Origin: Neptunomonas qingdaonensis
GTDB taxonomy: Bacteria; Pseudomonadota; Gammaproteobacteria; Pseudomonadales; Balneatricaceae
Length of the DNA stretch: 64,000 nucleotides
Assembly: GCF_900113275.1 (NCBI RefSeq)
Contig: NZ_FOOU01000014.1
Span: 1-64,000, forward strand
Direction of reading: 5' to 3'
This document shows, in pieces, positions 17,284-24,783 of the stretch. The translations under genes and the position numbers were made by a program. The notes beneath the pieces were generated by a model that was not told where the DNA came from, searched no databases, and worked only from the letters and a program-made list of their open reading frames with translations. The first letter of the stretch is position 1. Each line of letters starts with the position of its first letter.

Positions 17284-17331
17284 GATAATCCCCCCGAAAA
17301 TTAATAGTTAAAAAAGGGGGGATTACCTTCA
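17284..17331. mobile_element. 48-base palindromic insertion with TTCA duplication
   Basis: Cassette copy 1 has an uninterrupted TTCATAGTC (near 1938). Copy 2 has the same sequence with an insertion starting after TTCA (17280-17283) and ending with a second TTCA (17328-17331). The inserted DNA has a perfect 10-base inverted repeat TAATCCCCCC (17286-17295) / GGGGGGATTA (17316-17325) around a 20-base AT-rich loop. It looks like a very small non-autonomous palindromic element or MITE remnant. Confidence 0.6.
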
Positions 17332-17762
17332 TAGTCTACTACTTGCTATTCTCTCGTGACTTTTACTGCCAGCATGTACGATGTGTTTCTAGGATCTTTA
17401 TCGCGATTAGCCGATGCCTATGCCGCTTTGGCACTGAGGGTTAGTAGTTGCGCCACTATATTAGAAATCTCTAAAGTTCTGCTTTTGGCACTTAGGAGTC
17501 TATTGCGTTGTAAACAAATCATCGGAGCTAGGTGGAAAGCCTGTCGTCGTCGTGAACCACCGACATCAATATGAGTGATATGATGATTACGTTAATAAAA
17601 GTGACGGGCAGGAAGTTGGCTTCAGCTTGATTTATGCTTATCTCTCCTGAACATCAGATCTAGTTTGAACTTATACAAATGAACTGCAATTAAAAGACGG
17701 CTGACAAGCGTCTCAAGAACAAATGGCGATTCAGACACTAATTGTAGTGCGCTGGATATTTT

Positions 17763-17823
17763 AGTTTCCAACTTTAATTGTCAGTTTCCAACTACAATGT
17801 CACGGTTTCCAACTTCAATAGTC
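17763..17823. repeat. three tandem 20-base repeats
   Basis: GTTTCCAACTTTAATTGTC, GTTTCCAACTACAATGTC and GTTTCCAACTTCAATAGTC follow each other with a 20-21 base period. The pattern resembles the multiple transposase-binding repeats at ends of IS21-family elements, so this could be a relic IS end; no transposase gene is present. Confidence 0.55.
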
Positions 17824-17837
17824 GTTATCAGCTTTTC

Positions 17838-18767
17838 TCACTTGAGCGTATTCGCTACCCCAAAAGGAATATGCACCATAGGAATATCCCCTGCGCCGGA
17901 CTCAAGATGAGAGCGCTGATCATCGAAAAACATGTGTGGCTTGAGCCGCGACAAGATTCGCTCTTTTGCCATACCACCCAGAAAAAACGTTTCGTTGGCA
18001 CTGACTCCCCAGGATTCCAGTGTCGTAATCACCCGCTCATGCGATGGGGCGTTACGCGCCGTCACAATCGCGGTTCGCAGCACGCGTTTATAGTCCCTGT
18101 TTTTCTCTACTTCTTCATCTTCAAGTTTCTGTAAAAATGACAGCTTTTTAAATAAGTCAGCCAAAGGCCCTGGTTTATGAGGGATATGGGAGTTATCCAC
18201 TTCATGCTTTTGAAAAATAGGAAGGTCGCCCTTTTTAAAAACAGCTTCAGATTCATCATCCGCAATCACACCATCAAAATCGAACGCAATTCTCAGCTCT
18301 TCACTACCCTCATCATTCACGGATTCTCCCGGTAACACCACACCGGCTGGAAAGCCCGCATCGATAGCATTTTGCACATCTTTTTCATTGGCAGAGAGAA
18401 ACAGCGACGCATTAAATGCCGGCACATACTCAAAGGGAGACTTCCCTTCCACAAAGGCGGCACGTGTAATATTTAACCCATATGCCTGGATAGACCTGAA
18501 AACACGCTTACCGGTGGCCGCAGAGTTTCGCGACAACAAAACAACTTCGACCGGCTCCTGCTGCGCAAACCGATTATTAATATTTAAGAATCGCTTGATA
18601 AAAGGGAATGCAACGCCTTTACCCAATACCTTCTCAAGGTTGTCTTGCTGGAACTGTTTGTATGCCTTTGGCCCTTGCTCGACAAAGATCGAGTTGGATT
18701 CAGAGAGATCAAATAAAGCGCTGGATGATACAGCGATGACCAATTTTTTTTCGATGGGGTATGACAT
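17838..18767 (-). CDS. 5'-nucleotidase (cytosolic 5'-nucleotidase I-like family)
   Basis: A 309-residue protein of the PF06189 5'-nucleotidase type, which dephosphorylates nucleoside monophosphates in the cytoplasm. N-terminal half: SYPIEKKLVIAVSSSALFDL and a FVEGKSPFEYVPAFNASLFLSAN segment characteristic of the family. HAD-type catalytic core: RIAFDFDGVIADDESE (Asp nucleophile region), TARNAPSHERVI and late MFFDDQRSHLE acid residues. The ATG at 18767 follows AGGGA; longer versions (to 18863) lack support. Divergent from the SulP permease gene. Confidence 0.85.
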   Translation of the reverse strand: MSYPIEKKLVIAVSSSALFDLSESNSIFVEQGPKAYKQFQQDNLEKVLGKGVAFPFIKRFLNINNRFAQQEPVEVVLLSRNSAATGKRVFRSIQAYGLNITRAAFVEGKSPFEYVPAFNASLFLSANEKDVQNAIDAGFPAGVVLPGESVNDEGSEELRIAFDFDGVIADDESEAVFKKGDLPIFQKHEVDNSHIPHKPGPLADLFKKLSFLQKLEDEEVEKNRDYKRVLRTAIVTARNAPSHERVITTLESWGVSANETFFLGGMAKERILSRLKPHMFFDDQRSHLESGAGDIPMVHIPFGVANTLK

Positions 18768-18920
18768 GAAAATCCCTGTAACGACATAACGGGAGATCAT
18801 AGTAATATTATTGCAGTGAAAGATGAAATCTCTGCAGGCTATATGCACTTTCACTAAGAACATAGTGATTGATATGCCATAATAAAAAATTAAGACAAAT
18901 CAATCACTAGAGTCAGTCTT

Positions 18921-20684
18921 ATGCAGAACCAACCAAACAAGCCGCCATTTAACTGGGTTCGCTTGTTTCCCTTTCTGGTATGGTCTCGCCTTATCACGAG
19001 GGACAAAGCGCGTGATGATCTTTTTGCGGGTATCACCAACGCTGTCATCGTACTGCCCCAAGGGGTGGCCTACGCACTGATTGCCGGCATGCCGCCTGAA
19101 TACGGTTTATACGCGGCGATTATCCCTGCCATTATTGCTGCTCTGTTTGGCTCCTCATGGCATCTTATTTCTGGTCCAACAGCCGCATTATCGATTGTTG
19201 TATTTACCACAGTTAGCCCACTGGCGACTCCCGGTTCACCGGAATTTATTAATTTAGTTCTAGCGCTCACCCTCATGGCGGGGTTATTTCAGTTATTGTT
19301 AGCCTTTTTCCGTTTCGGAACCCTGGTTAATTTTGTATCGCACTCTGTGGTAGTTGGCTTCACAACCGGAGCGGCTATCGTTATTGCCTCCAGCCAGGTT
19401 AAAAACATTTTAGGTATTTCGATAGAGAGTAGTGGCTCTTTCCTCTCGACATGGTCTGGCGTATTTTCAGCCGTACACAGCACCAATTTTTATGCACTTT
19501 CTGTCGCCGCTGTCACCGTTGTTACCTGCCTGATTTTTAAACGTCTGTTACCACGCTGGCCTAACATGCTTCTGGCTATGATCATCAGCAGCGTGTATGT
19601 ATGGTGGTTAGGAGCTGACGAACACAACATTACGCTCGTTGGCGCGATCCCCGGCAGCTTGCCTCCCTTTATGCTTCCTAGTCTTAATTCCAGTGTGTTT
19701 TATGCCTTGGCGCCTGGAGCCATCGCTATCGGCTTATTAGGTTTAGTCGAAGCCGTCTCGATTGCTCGCTCTGTAGCCACACGCTCGCATCAATCTATAA
19801 ACGGCAATCAGGAGTTTTATGGCCAGGCACTTTCAAACATTGTCGGCTCACTATTTTCTTCTTACGCGTCTTCTGGCTCGTTTACCCGCACGGGCGTTAA
19901 CTTTAGCTCCGGTGCAAAAACCCCGCTAGCGGCTATTATCGCCGCTATATCACTGGCAGTTATCGTACTGTTGTTCTCTGAAATGACACGTTTCATCCCC
20001 ATTCCCAGTATGGCGGGGTTACTGCTGATAGTGTCATATAACCTGATTGATTTTCATCACATCAAGCTTATCTTCCGCGCCGGTAAATCTGAGTTTGCAG
20101 TGCTGATAGTGACGTTTGTGGCCACTCTCGTTATGGCGCTTGAGTTTGCTATCTACTTAGGCGTTATCTTGTCACTGGTGTTTTATCTGAAGCGTACTTC
20201 TCAACCCAGTATTGTAGAAATACTGCCCGCCCCTAATTCCAGCAGACCGTTTTTCGGTATTGCATCAGTCACCCAGCCTCGTTGTCCGCAGCTGAAAATT
20301 ATCCGTATTGAAGGCTCTTTATTCTTCGGTTCCGTTAACTATGTTAAGGACTACCTTGAAAGCATCATCGAACCCAATGTACTCATTATCGGTGACGGCA
20401 TGAATCATATAGATATTGCCGGAGCCGAAATGCTAATGCAGGAAGCCAAGCGCCGCCAAAACATGGGAAAGGCGCTTTATCTGACCAATCTTAAAAAACA
20501 GGTCAATGAATATCTAAGGCGTGAAGAGTATTTTGAAAGCCTCGGAGAACAGGCATTTTTTCAGTCCAAAGGGGAAGCGATTAGAAAAATATATGACCAA
20601 CTCGATCGCGACATCTGTGATCGTTGCAGCAGTCGTATATTCAAAGAATGCAACTCACCCACTGTAAACAAGCTGCCACATTAA
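18921..20684 (+). CDS. SulP/SLC26-family anion permease with STAS domain
   Basis: A 587-residue inner-membrane transporter for sulfate or a similar anion. Multiple membrane helices span about residues 25-435, with the family's PQGVAYALIAGMPPEYGLYAA signature near the N-terminus. A cytoplasmic STAS domain lies at about 450-555 (LKIIRIEGSLFFGSVNYV, LIIGDGMNHIDIAGAEML). The C-terminus has an unusual Cys cluster, DICDRCSSRIFKEC, that could bind metal or respond to redox. A TauE/SafE exporter gene follows after 20 bases, probably in the same operon. Confidence 0.93.
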   Translation: MQNQPNKPPFNWVRLFPFLVWSRLITRDKARDDLFAGITNAVIVLPQGVAYALIAGMPPEYGLYAAIIPAIIAALFGSSWHLISGPTAALSIVVFTTVSPLATPGSPEFINLVLALTLMAGLFQLLLAFFRFGTLVNFVSHSVVVGFTTGAAIVIASSQVKNILGISIESSGSFLSTWSGVFSAVHSTNFYALSVAAVTVVTCLIFKRLLPRWPNMLLAMIISSVYVWWLGADEHNITLVGAIPGSLPPFMLPSLNSSVFYALAPGAIAIGLLGLVEAVSIARSVATRSHQSINGNQEFYGQALSNIVGSLFSSYASSGSFTRTGVNFSSGAKTPLAAIIAAISLAVIVLLFSEMTRFIPIPSMAGLLLIVSYNLIDFHHIKLIFRAGKSEFAVLIVTFVATLVMALEFAIYLGVILSLVFYLKRTSQPSIVEILPAPNSSRPFFGIASVTQPRCPQLKIIRIEGSLFFGSVNYVKDYLESIIEPNVLIIGDGMNHIDIAGAEMLMQEAKRRQNMGKALYLTNLKKQVNEYLRREEYFESLGEQAFFQSKGEAIRKIYDQLDRDICDRCSSRIFKECNSPTVNKLPH

Positions 20685-20704
20685 CAGAGTAACCATGACA
20701 TCTT

Positions 20705-21451
20705 ATGGGCCCAGAGACGCTAATACCTTTTATCGCCATCATTGCCTTTGCCACCTATGTGCAAACCGTAACAGGATTTGCTTTAGGTATGATTGTCATG
20801 GGAGCTGTCACTGCTTTTGAGCTGGCACCCATTGCATTCACCTCGGTAGTCATCAGTGCAGTGGTGCTGATCAATGGCGTTGTCGCCATTAAAGGCAGCT
20901 TTCATGAGCTCGATCTGAAGCGGGTCGCCATCACCTGTGTAGGGATATTTCCAGCGCTGCTAGCCGGCCTGATCTTACTGGAATACCTCAGTGATTCATT
21001 CAACAATATGCTGCAACTCCTTCTGGGTATTACTATTTTTACTGGCGGGTTATTGATTATGCTTCGCCCCGAGCCCCTAGAAAAGCCGTCACCCGATGCG
21101 GTATTTGTGGTCTCCGGTGTTGCCGCAGGTTTTTTAGCGGGTATGTTCAGTATGGCCGGCCCGCCGTTAGTTTATCTGTTTTACCGGCAACCCTTTGAAC
21201 TCAAAACCATTCGCTTATGTCTGCTATGTATCTTTCTGATAAGCTCTGCTGGCCGAATTATCATGGTAGGATTCCAGGGCGGGCTAAGCGTCGATATGCT
21301 GACATTTTCGCTGATTTGCATCCCGATGGTGATGTTCTTTACCTGGATCGGAAAGCGCTATCCACCACCGCTGAGCACTACCAATATGCGTCGCTTTGCG
21401 TTTTTATTATTGATTCTGATTGGGCTCAGCTTAATGATTGGTGCTCTTTAG
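20705..21451 (+). CDS. TauE/SafE-family membrane transporter (sulfite exporter-like)
   Basis: A 248-residue integral membrane protein with about eight helices in two halves. N-terminal half: FATYVQTVTGFALGMIVMG, the TauE/SafE signature. C-terminal half: AGFLAGMFSMAGPPLVYLFYRQ. Family members export sulfite or organosulfonates, or import such anions. It starts 20 bases after the SulP gene, so coupled handling of sulfur oxyanions is plausible. A strong ribosome site is not visible; the ATG at 20705 is the first in frame. Confidence 0.88.
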   Translation: MGPETLIPFIAIIAFATYVQTVTGFALGMIVMGAVTAFELAPIAFTSVVISAVVLINGVVAIKGSFHELDLKRVAITCVGIFPALLAGLILLEYLSDSFNNMLQLLLGITIFTGGLLIMLRPEPLEKPSPDAVFVVSGVAAGFLAGMFSMAGPPLVYLFYRQPFELKTIRLCLLCIFLISSAGRIIMVGFQGGLSVDMLTFSLICIPMVMFFTWIGKRYPPPLSTTNMRRFAFLLLILIGLSLMIGAL

Positions 21452-21482
21452 ATAGCCCATTAGATAACCTCAAGAACCTAAG

Positions 21483-21902
21483 CTAAGCACCGTACATTGC
21501 AAATACTTCTGCTTCTGTCATATCGGCCGTTTTATTTGAAAAGCTATAGTAAGACGGCTTCTTATCAATAAAGATCTGATGATCAAATAGCAACTCATCA
21601 ATATTCTCTAGCAATCCTACCGGCATGATATATTGATTATTCTCATTTAAGTGATAAAACAGATGAGTCCCACACTGTTTACAAAACCCTCGTTTGGCCC
21701 ATTCAGAAGAAGCGAAAGTGGTAATATTCTCTTCTCCTGTAAATGTCACCTCAGTGCCGCAATCCACCGCCAGCAAGGGTCCTCCGCCCCACTTTCGGCA
21801 CATCCCACAGTGACAGGCTCCCACCTTATTCGCGACTTTGGCTACCTGAACATGTACGCCCCCACATAAACAGCTACCCGTTACTCCATTAAATTCTGAC
21901 AT
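21483..21902 (-). CDS. GFA (glutathione-dependent formaldehyde-activating-like) family protein
   Basis: A 139-residue zinc-binding protein of the GFA/CENP-V fold. Metal ligands: GSCLCGGV (Cys11, Cys13), ACHCGMCRKWGG and GFCKQCGTHLFY. The family includes putative S-hydroxymethylglutathione synthases, but most members have no proven reaction. CAGGAGGT sits just before the ATG. It converges on the TauE/SafE gene. A second GFA protein is encoded at 40823-41257 and is only distantly similar. Confidence 0.9.
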   Translation of the reverse strand: MSEFNGVTGSCLCGGVHVQVAKVANKVGACHCGMCRKWGGGPLLAVDCGTEVTFTGEENITTFASSEWAKRGFCKQCGTHLFYHLNENNQYIMPVGLLENIDELLFDHQIFIDKKPSYYSFSNKTADMTEAEVFAMYGA

Positions 21903-21961
21903 AGCAACCTCCTGGTTTTTTCAGGCTAATGAGGTGAGTCAAGGTTCGAGTCACCTTTTTA

Positions 21962-22003
21962 ACTAGCTTTGTTTGACTAGCATTGTTTGACTAGCTTCGT
22001 TTG
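21962..22003. repeat. 14-base tandem repeat, three units
   Basis: ACTAGCTTTGTTTG, ACTAGCATTGTTTG and ACTAGCTTCGTTTG are contiguous in the gap between the acetyltransferase and GFA genes. No function is evident. Confidence 0.75.
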
Positions 22004-22037
22004 ATTTATCTTTATCTCTTTCTTTTATGGCTTACTT

Positions 22038-22520
22038 TTATGAGTTCGCCAAATCCTGCAAGGCCTGGCCTGAGAGCCGATAGCCAACCCATTCATTTTG
22101 CGGTTTGGCACCTAATGACTGATAAAACTGAATCGCGGGTTCGTTCCAATCGAGCACGCTCCATTCAAACCTGCCACAATTTTTTTTGACCGCTATTTGT
22201 GCAAGATGTTTCAGTAAGGCCTTACCAGCACCGGTACCGCGAGCAGCAGGCGTTACGTATAGATCTTCTAAATACAAACCGTGCTTAGCCAACCACGTAG
22301 AGTAATTCAAAAAATAGACTGCCAGCCCTACAGGCTGACCATTGCTTTCGCAAATGACAGCTTTGGTTGCCGACTCTTCTGAAAAAATCGATTCTCTGAT
22401 AGATGACTCTGTCGCCAATACTTCATGCTCTGCTTTTTCATAAGCAGCCAATTCCCTAACAAACTGAAGAATTACTCCAGCATCATCATCAGTGGCATTT
22501 CTGATCGCTAAAACTGGCAT
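22038..22520 (-). CDS. GNAT-family N-acetyltransferase
   Basis: A 160-residue acetyltransferase resembling diamine/spermidine N-acetyltransferases. It has the beta-strand and acetyl-CoA loop LYLEDLYVTPAARGTGAGKALL (R-x-x-G-x-G/A at about residues 93-99), then FEWSVLDWNEPAIQFYQSLGAKP, the conserved C-terminal motif. Substrate unknown; a polyamine or amino acid is likely by resemblance. The upstream 56-residue gene ends 8 bases before its ATG, so the two are almost certainly co-transcribed. Confidence 0.9.
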   Translation of the reverse strand: MPVLAIRNATDDDAGVILQFVRELAAYEKAEHEVLATESSIRESIFSEESATKAVICESNGQPVGLAVYFLNYSTWLAKHGLYLEDLYVTPAARGTGAGKALLKHLAQIAVKKNCGRFEWSVLDWNEPAIQFYQSLGAKPQNEWVGYRLSGQALQDLANS

Positions 22521-22528
22521 ATCACTCT

Positions 22529-22699
22529 TTAATCCTTCTTTTCGATAGTGATCTCAAGAGATTTTGTATTCCCGGCAAACCATTTCTGCACATACAAAGA
22601 TCCCATAATAGGTGCTTTTCCCTCTTCCGGAACTTCCTGATAACGCACGCTGTTTTTGGTTTCTTTTTCATACTCAAAAGTAACAACAACTTTAGACAT
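22529..22699 (-). CDS. small conserved hypothetical protein (56 aa)
   Basis: A short frame reading MSKVVVTFEYEKETKNSVRY, then QEVPEEGKAPIMGSLYVQKW and a final EITIEKKD. It forms an amphipathic beta-type protein with no membrane segment. A larger frame over the same DNA has a low-complexity, Cys/Leu-rich translation and no ribosome site, so this 56-codon frame is preferred. It resembles small conserved proteins of unknown function (KETKNSVRY, GSLYVQK elements). Its stop is 8 bases from the GNAT start. Confidence 0.8.
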   Translation of the reverse strand: MSKVVVTFEYEKETKNSVRYQEVPEEGKAPIMGSLYVQKWFAGNTKSLEITIEKKD

Positions 22700-22740
22700 A
22701 AATTTTCTCTGGAAAAATAGTAAAGTGAAAATATACGGAG

Positions 22741-22830
22741 AACAAAAGCGTGAAACAAGCGCTGTTTATGCAAGTGCTCTTTATCCAATCGCCGTTTATA
22801 CTAGCGCCCTTTAAACAAGAGCTAGCACGC
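22741..22830. repeat. 15-base imperfect tandem repeats in a divergent promoter region
   Basis: Units CAAGCGCTGTTTATG, CAAGTGCTCTTTATC, CAATCGCCGTTTATA and CTAGCGCCCTTTAAA (22756-22815) run contiguously, with weaker units before (22741) and after (22816). They fill the gap between the 56-aa gene and the DUF2956 gene and could be repeated protein-binding sites. Confidence 0.65.
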
Positions 22831-22882
22831 TTGCGAAAATACACAGATTATACTGAATGCATTCCACATCAAGGATATAAGA

Positions 22883-23251
22883 ATGAGCCGGCAAGCCAAA
22901 AGCACAGTTTCAGATGAAACCAAAACAGAAGCGATGAATATCACCCGCGCTACTCAAAAGCCAGGCCAAACAAAAGAGCAGAGCAAACTGATCGCACAGG
23001 GGATTCAAAAAGGCATTGATCTGTACAAAAAACAGCAAAAAGCCAAAGCACGCGACCTGGACCGCCAGAAGAAAAAAATAAAACCGGTTAATGCACGTTC
23101 TACTGACAACACACGACCAGAGGAAAGCGGCTTAAAAGACGCACAGACAAGATCAGCAGCCAGCAAACCACGATCTCAACTAAAGATCCTAGTACCTTGG
23201 TTGCTGTTACTCGTTTCCTGGTTAATTTTTGCTGCTTATTTCTGGTATTAA
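22883..23251 (+). CDS. DUF2956 family protein
   Basis: A 122-residue protein of a conserved gammaproteobacterial family with no known function. The N-terminal part holds the family signature (EAMNITRATQKPGQTKEQSK, LIAQGIQKGIDLYKKQQKAK), followed by a highly charged coiled-coil-like linker, and a single C-terminal membrane helix (LVPWLLLLVSWLIFAAYFW). It is likely a tail-anchored inner-membrane protein with its body in the cytoplasm. AAGGATATAAG precedes the ATG. Confidence 0.9.
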   Translation: MSRQAKSTVSDETKTEAMNITRATQKPGQTKEQSKLIAQGIQKGIDLYKKQQKAKARDLDRQKKKIKPVNARSTDNTRPEESGLKDAQTRSAASKPRSQLKILVPWLLLLVSWLIFAAYFWY

Positions 23252-23315
23252 CCATATTGCATTAACTACATTAGTAAACCATCATTAAGTGCTCATCACT
23301 ACAGCTCACCAATAA

Positions 23316-23561
23316 CTAAACATCATGTATATACGGTGAGTTCTTTTTTACTTTTCCTAATGAGCGATACTCGATAATCAATTTAATAATATCATGATCA
23401 CTGGCAACCGCTGACAAAGAGTCGTCCATTGAGCGGCGCTGTGGCAGCGAAAGATTAAATTTATCACGTAAAATTTCTACTACCTGTTCATCAGAATCAG
23501 GATCAAACTCTATTCCAGCAAAAATACAGATCCGCTGAAGGATAAACGCCTTGTTGGCCAT
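23316..23561 (-). CDS. small conserved hypothetical protein
   Basis: An 81-residue soluble protein. It reads FILQRICIFAGIEFDPDSDE and ILRDKFNLSLPQRRSMDDSL, then a helical SDHDIIKLIIEYRSLGK. The mix of helix and acid residues recalls a small DNA- or carrier-like domain, but no family is assigned. It is divergent from the site-2 protease gene. The ribosome site is weak. Confidence 0.6.
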   Translation of the reverse strand: MANKAFILQRICIFAGIEFDPDSDEQVVEILRDKFNLSLPQRRSMDDSLSAVASDHDIIKLIIEYRSLGKVKKNSPYIHDV

Positions 23562-23700
23562 AAGTGGTATTTCCAGTGTCTTTTAATATAGCGATGACTA
23601 TATCAATTGCTTAGCAGAAGAATAAAAACCGAGTATCACTTGCCTGATTGATGGAATCAGCGATAATTTGCGCTTCTAATCATTTATATGGAACATCAGT

Positions 23701-24783
23701 TTGCAATTATTACGAATAGACTGCCTTGGGCGAGAGTTAAGACTCGAAGGCTCAATGGCTGGCTGGCAGGCTTTATACTGGGATAATCAACTGGTGTCGC
23801 AACATAATGCCAGCGCCGATCCTGCTTCGAACCCCGTTCATCTGTTCACTTTACAGGCAGACCAGACTGAAATTCAATGCAAACTGAGTGTCGATCTAAC
23901 CTGGCAGCCTTTTTCATTACAGTATCAGCTACATATCAACGATGAAATAATAAGCCAAAGCACGCTAAATGAAAAAGACATTGAGCACCAGGAAGTCGTG
24001 CAGCGTCCTAAAACGCCGAATAAAATCAGCATCATTGGGCTCGGCTCACTGGCTCTCAAATTATTCAAAAGCGCAAAAGTTATAAAAGTGCTTTTTGCAG
24101 CGGGTAGTTTAGCAGCTTACACTTGGCTTTTTTCAATTCAATTCGCCATTGCGTTGATTCTTTGCCTGGTATTTCATGAATATGGGCACATCCGCGCCAT
24201 GAAATATTTTGGCTTAAAAACCAAAGGGATTTACCTGATCCCCTTCGTTGGAGGCCTGGCACTATCCGATGACAAAATAAACACGCGTTGGCAAGATGTC
24301 TACATCTCGATTATGGGACCATTTTTTGGTTTCATTCTGTCTTGCGTATGCCTGCTGGTCTATTGGATTACCGATATCGAACTGTTCGCAGGGTTAGCGG
24401 TATTCAATGCTTTGCTCAACCTGTTTAACCTCCTGCCGGTACTCCCATTGGATGGCGGGCATATTTTAAAAAGTATCGCCTTTTCCATGAACTCTGTAGT
24501 GGGCTTGATTGCTTGTGTGCTGGCGGCTGTCGGTGGTATTTTTGCCAGCTATTATTTTGGTATGGCACTGTTAGGTTTTTTATTAGCCATTGGCAGTATA
24601 GAGATCTTGTTTGAGTGGAAGCGGCGTCACTTTAGTGAACTGTTACCACTGGATCGTTACGGTCAGCTTATTTCAGCCCTCTGGTATTTTACAACGCTCG
24701 GCGGCTTAAGCGCGATTATCTGGATTCTCGGCCAGGGTGAAAACCAGGCACTGGCCTTACCGCTTAAAATTCTGAGTAGCTAA
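23701..24783 (+). CDS. M50 (site-2 protease) family membrane metalloprotease
   Basis: A 360-residue membrane protein. The zinc site is in FHEYGHIRAM (HExxH, about residue 160) and the second ligand is in the LPLDGGHIL motif (about residue 252). About six membrane helices follow a 110-residue beta-rich soluble N-terminal domain. S2P enzymes cut transmembrane substrates, often in regulated signalling. The TTG at 23701 is used because the N-terminal QLLRIDCLGRELRLEGS matches a domain; the next Met is residue 19. The stop codon overlaps the start of the RluF-like gene (TAATG), so the two are translationally coupled. Confidence 0.87.
   Translation: MQLLRIDCLGRELRLEGSMAGWQALYWDNQLVSQHNASADPASNPVHLFTLQADQTEIQCKLSVDLTWQPFSLQYQLHINDEIISQSTLNEKDIEHQEVVQRPKTPNKISIIGLGSLALKLFKSAKVIKVLFAAGSLAAYTWLFSIQFAIALILCLVFHEYGHIRAMKYFGLKTKGIYLIPFVGGLALSDDKINTRWQDVYISIMGPFFGFILSCVCLLVYWITDIELFAGLAVFNALLNLFNLLPVLPLDGGHILKSIAFSMNSVVGLIACVLAAVGGIFASYYFGMALLGFLLAIGSIEILFEWKRRHFSELLPLDRYGQLISALWYFTTLGGLSAIIWILGQGENQALALPLKILSS

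Larger units (their letters stand above)
15793..17493. repeat. long direct repeat, phasin-Hsp20 cassette copy 2
   Basis: Same-orientation copy of 455-2100 with promoter, phasin, Hsp20, terminator and tail. It carries an extra 48-base palindromic insertion at 17284-17331 not present in copy 1. Confidence 0.85.
17145..17837. other. cassette tail and gene-free region
   Basis: No gene. To about 17493 it is the tail of cassette copy 2, interrupted by a 48-base insertion (17284-17331). Further right, three tandem 20-base repeats at 17763-17823 precede the end of the 5'-nucleotidase gene. Confidence 0.6.
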
